Source: Bacteroidales bacterium (GTDB lineage: Bacteria; Bacteroidota; Bacteroidia; Bacteroidales; VadinHA17). Taken from it: a DNA stretch of 21,569 nt. The stretch lies in NCBI GenBank assembly GCA_003501665.1, contig DNOQ01000079.1, positions 1 to 21,569 of the forward strand. The letters run 5' to 3'. This document shows, in pieces, positions 17,501 through 21,569 of the stretch. Under the pieces are notes generated by a model, which saw only the letters and a program-made list of their open reading frames with translations, was not told the origin of the DNA and did no database searches. Position numbers and translations under genes: made by a program. Numbering within the stretch: the stretch's first letter is position 1; the number at the start of each line of letters is the position of its first letter.

Positions 17501-17648
17501 GCAAAGTCATGATTTCAGGGTTTCCATCACCATATACCTTTTTGATCCCCGGCATTATCAGGATCAACAGGATCAATAGAATGTGTCTGGATAGCAATTT
17601 GTTCAGAGGGCAATATGATCGTCCTCCGAAAGAGTTAGTTTTTTTCAT
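14520..17648 (-). CDS. SusC/RagA-type TonB-dependent outer-membrane receptor
   Basis: The second TonB-dependent importer of the window, 1042 residues, a standard length. Seen: an N-terminal signal region with a hydrophobic stretch at about 22-33; a carboxypeptidase-D-like domain at about 54-127 (VTGTIADSQTGEPMPGVNV, GKYSINV); the SusC hallmark LEEVVVIGYGTQRR (132-145); a plug domain with IRIRGIGTLNNNNPLVLVDG and SISVLKDAASASIYGNRAAN; then the barrel ending in IYSIGCNVTF. An EF-hand-like DLNDDGKIDINDMRVLG loop near the C-terminal third is a common Ca-binding insertion in SusC proteins. It is co-transcribed with the RagB-type SusD gene 7 to 19 bases downstream. Only 54 bases separate it from the oxidoreductase gene upstream, but a -7 element is present there. 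Confidence 0.96.
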   Translation of the reverse strand: MKKTNSFGGRSYCPLNKLLSRHILLILLILIMPGIKKVYGDGNPEIMTLQQQSTVTGTIADSQTGEPMPGVNVLVKGTTFGSITDVNGKYSINVPDQNSILVFSFIGYGSQEIPVSGRSVINVILQSDVLSLEEVVVIGYGTQRRVTLTGSVTTANSEFIEARPLTNSTQALQGLKGLYINQAGGQPGADEATIRIRGIGTLNNNNPLVLVDGVEYNLKDVNPNDIESISVLKDAASASIYGNRAANGVILVTTKTGKREKLKVEFNNYVGWQQTTYLPKMVSSSVDYMIARNQASVNEKQSKPYTDAQIEEYRTGNDPAMYSNTDWWDVMFSMAPMYESNLRLSGGTEATTYSFSVGYMNQEGVMLGTDAKKYTINSNVIYKKSDKLEFGAIINGSYWDRHEPYLGVSDVLNYTARSLPIQPNYQYENGQWADVWLVTPGHNVFYHPTALVKEGFGKIKTQRAMVNLYGQYTFPLGIKYKVNFAVTKYDGNTHTFIPESVLFNPKTQDTRLVGKTYRSVENINNNNLNNSFFQTLNWNRRLADHHDINLLLGFSMERFYNSNFDAYIEGFLGNELTELNAGTINKDVGGTSSESRLMSYFGRANYSFADRYLFEFNFRYDGSSRFAKGNRWGFFPSFSLGWRINEEPFMKNIRAISNLKLRASWGQLGNQSISLYSFLNNININQGTTFNNTIVGGSAVTTLSDPDISWEKTTITNIGLDLGLWKNKLAFELDIFDKETTDILARINVPGQVGNLTGPITNLYGMSNKGFEISVSHVNTQGKLTYKLGTSLAYVNNNVDYLAGNIQYTTNSYGNIRVIKEDYPVNSWYLYEALGIFQTDEEVADHAFQHAATSPGDIKYRDLNDDGKIDINDMRVLGRSTPRFTYSFDFSVDYLGFDLSAFFQGVHDIDIYPWHNVSWPLFNGAGITIEHFNNSWTPENPGAKYPRLSLYKRGTQINAMNSTFWLKDASYLRLKNLQLGYKIPTVLTDKIRINMIKVYVNAQNLLTFSKYKVTDPEKNITQQDIFEYPTIKIYSIGCNVTF

Positions 17649-17650
17649 AG

Positions 17651-17666
17651 AATTATTTATAGGTTA
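17651..17666 (-). repeat. 16-base motif shared with the left edge (26-41)
   Basis: TAACCTATAAATAATT, read on the - strand, lies just 5' of the SusC start codon at 17648. An identical 16-base copy occurs on the same strand at 41 to 26, inside the inverted repeat at the left edge and downstream of a possible leftward promoter. In both places the motif would fall within a 5' untranslated leader. It may be a ribosome-entry or RNA-regulation element of SusC genes, or chance in AT-rich DNA. Confidence 0.4.
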
Positions 17667-17677
17667 AATTAATAACA

Positions 17678-17685
17678 CAAATTTA
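17678..17685 (-). promoter_or_regulatory. -7 promoter element upstream of the second SusC gene
   Basis: TAAATTTG on the - strand matches the Bacteroidota -7 consensus TAnnTTTG. It would place the start of transcription roughly 20-25 bases before the SusC ATG at 17648. A perfect -33 TTTG is missing; an ATTG lies 23 bases upstream, at the end of the oxidoreductase gene. This suggests SusC/D can be transcribed separately from the upstream gene. Confidence 0.45.
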
Positions 17686-17702
17686 CAAAATAAACCACAA
17701 TT

Positions 17703-19049
17703 TTACAGCAATATTCCTTTTATGAAGTCTGTCCCGTAAGGATATCGCTGTTCTCTTTTCAGCATGGAGTTGGCAAGGTCGTTATTTGTAAATTGTTCTT
17801 TTTCCGGATCCCATTTCAGAAGACCCGGCACCTTCATTGCTATATGGCTGATAAGGCAGACTGTACACGAGCGGTGGCCGACCTCAACAGGTGATATTGG
17901 TTGCTTACGGCTTTTAATACATTCAAGCCAGTTGCCATGATGTTCTTTACTCTCATAAAGTTTGATCTCTGTATCTTTTATTACAGAGGTGAGTATTCCG
18001 GGATCGCTTGCATCCAGTTTTGTCTGGTGGGCATGTGAAACGAATATCCATCCTTCTTCTCCCTCATATTTAATGCCATAGGGATAACCTCCGCTTACAT
18101 ACATGGTAATACCATTTGCATAATCAGTTTTTACCATGCAATCGCCGTGCACATCCCATAGCCCGGATCGCGGAAACTCAGCCACAGCCTGAACCGTTAC
18201 CGGGCCCGTATATTCTGTATCCATTCCCCATGCAGAATAATCAAAGAAATGTGATCCCCATCCTGTTATCATACCGGCTCCAAACTGTTCACAGCGTAGC
18301 CAGCCGGGACGGGAATAGTCATTTTGCGGATGAACCCTCATCTCGGTATAACAAACTTCCGGAGTTGATCCCAGCCACATATCATAATTCAGGGTTGAAG
18401 GAACTTTCATTTCAGGAGCCTCCGGTCCGGGAGGATCACCGGGCAGACCTATTTTTACAGAATGGATCCTGCCTATCCTTCCGTTGCGGACAAGCTCTGC
18501 GGCCCGTCTGTATTGAGGATCCCTCGAGCGGCACTGTGCACCTACCTGTAAAATAACGCCTTTCTTAGTAACAACATCACTTAAAAGACGACCTTCGGCG
18601 ACCGTAAGGGTCAAGGGCTTTTGCAAATAGATATCTTTCCCGGCAAGTGCAGCTTCGATAGCCGGCTGTGCATGCCACTGATCAGGAGTGCTAATAATTA
18701 CTGCATCGATTTCAGGATTTAGCAGCATTTCGTGGTAATCATCATATGACTTTACAGCCGCATAATTTGTACTGCCTGTTTTCTTTGCATAATAATCCTC
18801 TATAAACTTCTTTCCATCTGCCATTCGTTTCCGGTCAACATCACAAACGGCAATTACTCTTGCATCATCCAGTTTGAGGATATCGGGTAAATTATGTTCC
18901 CGGGCAATGCGTCCGCAGCCAATAAGACCTATATTGATCTCATTCACGGAAGCCTCTTTGCCAAAAACTGTAAAGGGGACAATTTCAGGCAGAACCATCG
19001 CTCCGGCTGTTACAGAAACAGCCTCTTTCAGAAATCTTCTTCTTTCCAT
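17703..19049 (-). CDS. Tat-exported Gfo/Idh/MocA-family NAD(P)-dependent oxidoreductase
   Basis: Probably oxidises, reduces or rearranges a sugar using a tightly bound nicotinamide cofactor. Seen: a twin-arginine signal, RRRFLK at residues 3-8 followed by a hydrophobic AVSVTAGAMVLPEIVPF; a Rossmann fold beginning INIGLIGCGRIA (38-49) with the next-strand acidic AVCDVDRKR (67-75); the STPDQWHAQPAIEAALAGK region (120-138); and YLQKPLT (141-147), where the usual Glu of the EKP motif is Gln and Lys144 is retained. A C-terminal substrate domain contains GWGSHFFDYSAWGMD. Length (448) is typical of the exported subgroup. Tat export fits a protein folded with its cofactor before leaving the cytoplasm. 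Some members of this fold (GH109 type) are NAD-dependent glycosidases, so a glycosidase role cannot be excluded. First gene of the - strand set. Confidence 0.92.
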   Translation of the reverse strand: MERRRFLKEAVSVTAGAMVLPEIVPFTVFGKEASVNEINIGLIGCGRIAREHNLPDILKLDDARVIAVCDVDRKRMADGKKFIEDYYAKKTGSTNYAAVKSYDDYHEMLLNPEIDAVIISTPDQWHAQPAIEAALAGKDIYLQKPLTLTVAEGRLLSDVVTKKGVILQVGAQCRSRDPQYRRAAELVRNGRIGRIHSVKIGLPGDPPGPEAPEMKVPSTLNYDMWLGSTPEVCYTEMRVHPQNDYSRPGWLRCEQFGAGMITGWGSHFFDYSAWGMDTEYTGPVTVQAVAEFPRSGLWDVHGDCMVKTDYANGITMYVSGGYPYGIKYEGEEGWIFVSHAHQTKLDASDPGILTSVIKDTEIKLYESKEHHGNWLECIKSRKQPISPVEVGHRSCTVCLISHIAMKVPGLLKWDPEKEQFTNNDLANSMLKREQRYPYGTDFIKGILL

Positions 19050-19092
19050 TTATTTAAATTGCTTGAATTAATCAATCTTCAGTTAAAGATAG

Positions 19093-19126
19093 CAAACGTA
19101 TCAGAATTATCTCATATCTTAACAAT
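19093..19126 (-). promoter_or_regulatory. Bacteroidota-type promoter of the oxidoreductase gene
   Basis: On the - strand, TACGTTTG (19100 to 19093) is a perfect -7 element (TAnnTTTG). ATTG (19126 to 19123) stands 22 bases upstream as an imperfect -33 element; an exact TTTG is four bases further away. Predicted start of transcription is near 19086, leaving about 35 bases of leader before the ATG at 19049. Confidence 0.5.
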
Positions 19127-19528
19127 CAAAATAATTATAAATCCGGAACCTGTCAGACGGGATTAACGAGAAAGAAGAAATTTTACTGACAAGTGAGTTC
19201 GTATGCCAGGAAGGTATTTCTCTGCGATGGTTATCTTTGTACTTTCTTTCAAATGGTATTGTCAGTGATCATTCAGAACGGTGTTTTGATGATTTTTGAA
19301 TGACTATAAATGTGACTGACGGGGCTATGCTTTAAGTATACTTAACATTTTTCACATAATTCAGGCAATATCAAATTCCAGGCACAGAATCAAAATATTT
19401 GCTGATGGCTGAAAGAGTACTAATATAATTATTCTTTTCAACGTATAATAAAGATAAAGTTAAGAGCCTGCAACATAAAAGGTCAAATAGTTAACAAGTG
19501 CTAAATACAACATAAAACTCGCTGCGAA
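19127..19528. other. non-coding stretch with one perfect palindrome
   Basis: About 400 bases between the oxidoreductase promoter and the recombinase fragment contain no convincing gene on either strand. The only structure noticed is TTAAGTATACTTAA at 19332-19345, a perfect 14-base palindrome that could be a protein-binding site. The stretch marks the change from the glycan locus to mobile-element debris, and may hold an old insertion boundary, but no direct repeat or IS end was recognised. Confidence 0.5.
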
Positions 19529-20110
19529 ATGAAGAAAATAGTTTGTAAAAGGGTTTTCCATGGTGGTGAAAATCGTGTAAGCATGAGGTTTCCCTATGAC
19601 AGTAGTTTGATAAGGATTACGAGGAGCATTGAAGGAGCAAGGTGGAGCAGAAGCATGTACAGCAGGCATATACCTGGCAATGAGAAAATAATCGAGAGAC
19701 TTGCCGGGCTTTTTGATGGAAAGGCAATTCTTGATTTATCTGCAATTATGCCTGTTTTACCGGTTGAAAGCAGGGTACATGAGGCTGAAGATATTAAAGG
19801 GAAGGACTTAGGAGCAGAAATTGTTTCAGATAAAGCGTTTCCGCTGCTTGGTGATAAAAGTAAAGCTGATATAGAAAGGTTCAGAAAGTGGCTGGAAGTT
19901 AACAGGTATCCGGAATCGACAGTCAGGACATATACCGGTATGATGTCAACTTTTCTGAAGTTTGTCAGTCCAAAGGAAGCTGAAGAGTGTAATTCAGAAG
20001 ATCTTATCAGGATAGTTGATGAATACATATTACCGAACGGATTAAGTTATTCATTTCAGAATCAGATGGCAAGTGCAGTAAAGAAGTTTTACGGGAAGAT
20101 ATACAAGTAA
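19529..20110 (+). pseudogene. N-terminal fragment of a tyrosine recombinase (integrase)
   Basis: The 193-residue product has two recognisable parts. Residues 8-50 (HGGENRVSMRFPYDSSL to GARWSRSMYSRHIPG) match the small N-terminal module of a Bacteroidota integrase type. Residues about 108-193 form the SAM-like core-binding domain (ADIERFRKWLEVNRYPEST, TVRTYTGMMSTFLKF, SFQNQMASAVKKFYGKIYK). The frame then stops at TAA, where full-length relatives continue into the catalytic domain. None of the catalytic residues (Arg, Lys, His-x-x-Arg, His/Trp, Tyr) is present, and the following 180 bases do not encode them in another frame. It is therefore a truncated remnant; it might still bind DNA if translated. 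A C-terminal half of a similar recombinase lies on the other strand at 21205-21569. Confidence 0.8.
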
Positions 20111-20167
20111 GTTAGCATTCATGAAAAGTCGTACTCTTTGCAAATCGTCCGATGAAAAATTCTAATT

Positions 20168-20192
20168 CTCAAAGTTACTATTTTGCTTTGAG
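20168..20192 (+). repeat. small inverted repeat after the recombinase fragment
   Basis: CTCAAAG at 20168-20174 is perfectly inverted as CTTTGAG at 20186-20192 around 11 bases. A weakly T-rich TGTTTCTT follows. It might be a weak terminator 58 bases after the recombinase-fragment stop, or a leftover end of an element. Function is uncertain. Confidence 0.3.
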
Positions 20193-20232
20193 TGTTTCTT
20201 GATAAAATGAGACTTAGTCGAACAAAAAGCGA

Positions 20233-20240
20233 TAAATTTG
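20233..20240 (+). promoter_or_regulatory. -7 element upstream of the small lipoprotein gene
   Basis: TAAATTTG matches TAnnTTTG and lies 55 bases before the ATG at 20295, giving a plausible leader of about 48 bases. No good -33 TTTG is found at the expected spacing. The element would allow the orphan gene to be expressed independently of the recombinase remnant. Confidence 0.35.
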
Positions 20241-20294
20241 GCTTATAATACCCTTTGTGGATAAACTTCTGAAGACCTTGAAATTATATAACTG

Positions 20295-20744
20295 ATGACC
20301 CTTTCACTCCATATTATAAGAAACCGAATAGTCCTTGTAAGTGCTTTATGCTTGATGGCGACTCTTTCTTGTGATAAAGAAACATATGAAATTGAGGTGA
20401 CTGCAATTCCAGTTCCTGGAGTTGATAATTATAAAGCTCCTTGTCGAACACTTATAACAGTAAATGCTTGTGGTGTAAATGATATTGGAAATAATTTACC
20501 CTGGCTGAAAGATATTATTACAAAATCAATAGACGATAATACTGGCAACTATTGGGGAAGAATCTGGTGCAAAAAATATAATAACCAGTACTACATTGTA
20601 ACAGATATGATGCTTGGTTCAGGAGGACTTGCATATCATACCTTCAATTGTGCAGGCGAATTCTCTCCAGTTAACGATATTCGTTTTTACAATTCGCTTT
20701 CAGAAAGAGAAATCGTTTGGAAAAGTAAATGCTGGTGGCAGTAA
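20295..20744 (+). CDS. small orphan Cys-rich lipoprotein, function unknown
   Basis: A 149-residue protein with a lipoprotein signal peptide (hydrophobic RIVLVSALCLMATL, lipobox TLSC, Cys26) and acidic/basic residues just after the lipidated Cys (CDKET), a pattern that in Bacteroidota often goes with surface exposure. The mature part has five further cysteines (50, 59, 92, 119, 146), suggesting disulfides. The patterns CGVNDIGNNLPWLKDII (59-75), IVTDMMLGSGGLAYHTFNC (101-119) and KCWWQ at the end look like an uncharacterised Bacteroidota lipoprotein family, but no function is known to me. It stands alone between recombinase and transposase debris, has its own possible -7 element, and is followed 41 bases later by a strong hairpin, so it may be carried cargo. 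Confidence 0.7.
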   Translation: MTLSLHIIRNRIVLVSALCLMATLSCDKETYEIEVTAIPVPGVDNYKAPCRTLITVNACGVNDIGNNLPWLKDIITKSIDDNTGNYWGRIWCKKYNNQYYIVTDMMLGSGGLAYHTFNCAGEFSPVNDIRFYNSLSEREIVWKSKCWWQ

Positions 20745-20785
20745 TACCTAAAATGACTTAAACAAACACGAAATGCTAATACATA

Positions 20786-20823
20786 GGGCTTCACACGGTG
20801 CGTAGCACCCAGTGATGGAGCCC
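20786..20823. repeat. strong imperfect hairpin, possible element end or recombination site
   Basis: GGGCT-TCAC-AC-GGTGC-GTA-GCACC-CA-GTGA-TGG-AGCCC forms 14 base pairs in three blocks (5, 4 and 5) around a 3-base loop, broken by small internal loops. It is far richer in G and C than its surroundings and lacks a T-tract, so it is not an ordinary terminator. GTTGAAC follows at 20826-20832. It lies past the 3' end of the IS91-like transposase remnant, where that family has its oriIS end, and 41 bases past the orphan lipoprotein stop. It could be an IS91-type end, a REP-like palindrome, or a degenerate cassette recombination site. Confidence 0.6.
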
Positions 20824-20962
20824 CGGTTGAACTAAATACCATAACACTGACCATTCTATGGGGATTAGACAGAAATTTGTGATGAATAATAGAGATGTTT
20901 TATGAGTTTTCCTTGATAAGGTAATGCCACTGAATGGATTAAATGAAGTTCTTCTGAATATT

Positions 20963-21271
20963 TTAAAGAAAAGGAACTATACAATGGATATGAGGATTAA
21001 GGCTGAGATTCTGTCCCCATGTGTGCAATATGCATATAGCCCCGCTTTCCGCAGCATAATGACTGTAACCAAATGATTGCAATGTGTCCCAAATGCTTGC
21101 AAAGAGGTGATTATAAAACCATCTGGTATCATAAAGGCAGATGTCATTGAGAGATTCAGGAACTGTGAAAACCAAATGGTAGTGCTTACAAGGGTATGCA
21201 TTCCTTAGACGCTCTTCGACCCATAAAGCCTGTTTTGAGCACTGACATTTAGGACAGTGGCGATATTGACA
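20963..21271 (-). pseudogene. IS91-type (Y2) transposase fragment
   Basis: The frame opening at 21271 reads CQYRHCPKCQCSKQALWVEE, the zinc-ribbon signature of IS91 transposases (C-x-x-R-H-C-P-K-C-Q followed by W-x-E-E-R). It continues with HYHLVFTVPESLN, GAICILHTWGQNL and NPHIHCIVP, the characteristic start of the Y2 domain including its H-x-H metal motif. It then stops (FL-stop) where relatives continue with GGG and the two catalytic tyrosines. The N-terminus before the zinc ribbon is missing, replaced by recombinase sequence. In the next frame, 20865-20962, VALPYQGKLIKHL weakly resembles the segment that should follow, suggesting an internal deletion or frameshift and further decay. Confidence 0.8.
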
Positions 21272-21569
21272 CCTTCTTCCAGCAGATGTGTTGCATAGCT
21301 GTGACGTAATGAATGAAGATTGACTTTTTTGGTAATCCCTGCATTTTTTCTGGCCTCATGCATAACCCAGCCTAGAGCATCGAGGCTATAACGACCGTCA
21401 GGCTCTTTACCATTGAAAAGATATATGTTTGGTTTTTCAAACTCCAGGTATTTTTTCAGTCCTCTGGCCATATAGTCTGAAAGAGGGACAATCCTGTCCT
21501 TTAAATATTTGCTTTGACGTATATGAATGGTTTTTCGCTCGAAATCAATATCCGGCATTTTTAGGTTGA
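21205..21569 (-). pseudogene. tyrosine recombinase catalytic-domain fragment, 5' end outside the window
   Basis: The frame is open through the right edge (NLK precedes the first visible Met), so the true start lies outside. Seen: LKMPDIDFERKTIHIRQSKY, the beta-hairpin with KDRIVPLS that carries the catalytic Lys region, and HSLRHSYATHLLEEG, containing the H-x-x-R box. After LLEEG (about base 21271) normal sequence should give a leucine-G-H box and the tyrosine nucleophile; instead the frame runs into DNA that encodes the IS91 zinc ribbon in another frame, and stops as LYGSKSV. Without the second His and the Tyr the product cannot cut DNA. The missing 3' part was apparently lost in the deletion that joined it to the transposase gene. 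Confidence 0.82.

Larger units (their letters stand above)
20786..21569 (-). mobile_element. decayed IS91-like element with accessory tyrosine recombinase (runs off right edge)
   Basis: On the - strand a tyrosine recombinase gene (from beyond 21569 to about 21271) is followed directly by a Y2-type IS91 transposase remnant (21271 to about 20963), and then by a hairpin that may be the terminal end. Some IS91-family members are known to carry a tyrosine recombinase gene upstream of the transposase, so both parts plausibly belong to one element. Both genes are internally truncated, so it should be immobile by itself. The left boundary given is the hairpin and is uncertain; the right boundary is outside the window. 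Confidence 0.6.

Noticed and set aside
18116..18556. 146-residue + strand open frame opposite the oxidoreductase
   Set aside because: Fully overlapped by the well-supported Gfo/Idh gene; composition is low-complexity and unlike a real protein.
19594..20028. 144-residue - strand open frame opposite the recombinase fragment
   Set aside because: The + strand reading matches recombinase domains; this reading is Ser/Leu-rich antisense without motifs.
20786..20823. Calling the hairpin a Rho-independent terminator of the lipoprotein gene
   Set aside because: No T-run follows the stem on either strand.
20786..20832. Calling the hairpin a true integron attC site
   Set aside because: Only one core-like box (GTTGAAC) is present; the required complementary box is missing on the left and no integron integrase is visible. 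Kept only as a hypothesis.
1..21569. tRNA, rRNA or CRISPR array
   Set aside because: No cloverleaf-like gene, ribosomal RNA segment or regularly spaced repeat was noticed on reading; a covariance search could not be run.

Overview
The window looks like a chromosomal segment of an anaerobic or facultatively anaerobic member of the Bacteroidota (Bacteroidales/Marinilabiliales-like; the exact lineage cannot be read from the sequence). Evidence: two SusC/SusD-type outer-membrane uptake pairs, many lipoprotein signal peptides, weak or absent Shine-Dalgarno sites, Bacteroidota-type promoter elements (TAnnTTTG), and a serine-type sulfatase, which needs the anaerobic maturase.

Bases 1-262 are an AT-rich leader with an inverted repeat and a possible promoter firing leftward out of the window. 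Bases 263-7793 (+ strand) hold a tight set of three genes: a 1168-residue SusC-like TonB-dependent receptor, its SusD-like lipoprotein, and an exported beta-propeller plus alpha/alpha-toroid protein of unknown activity. Nine bases later the opposite strand begins. Read in its own direction (19049 down to 7803), it carries a Tat-exported Gfo/Idh/MocA oxidoreductase, a second SusC/SusD pair, a strong hairpin terminator (12931-12990), a PHP-domain phosphoesterase lipoprotein, a serine-type sulfatase lipoprotein, and a large protein joining a glycerophosphodiester phosphodiesterase domain to an alpha/beta-hydrolase.

Together 263-19049 reads as a polysaccharide-utilisation-type locus: two import systems plus cell-envelope enzymes that would remove sulfate, phosphodiester/phosphate and acyl groups and oxidise or rearrange a sugar. 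No recognisable classical glycoside hydrolase or polysaccharide lyase is present; the 767-residue propeller/toroid protein is the best candidate for an undescribed one. The substrate is not determined.

From about 19100 to the right edge the character changes to mobile-element debris: an N-terminal fragment of a tyrosine recombinase (+), a small orphan Cys-rich lipoprotein (+), a strong imperfect hairpin, and on the - strand a collapsed IS91-like element in which a tyrosine recombinase missing its C-terminus has been joined by deletion to a transposase missing its N-terminus. That element continues past the right edge. No tRNA, rRNA or CRISPR array was seen.
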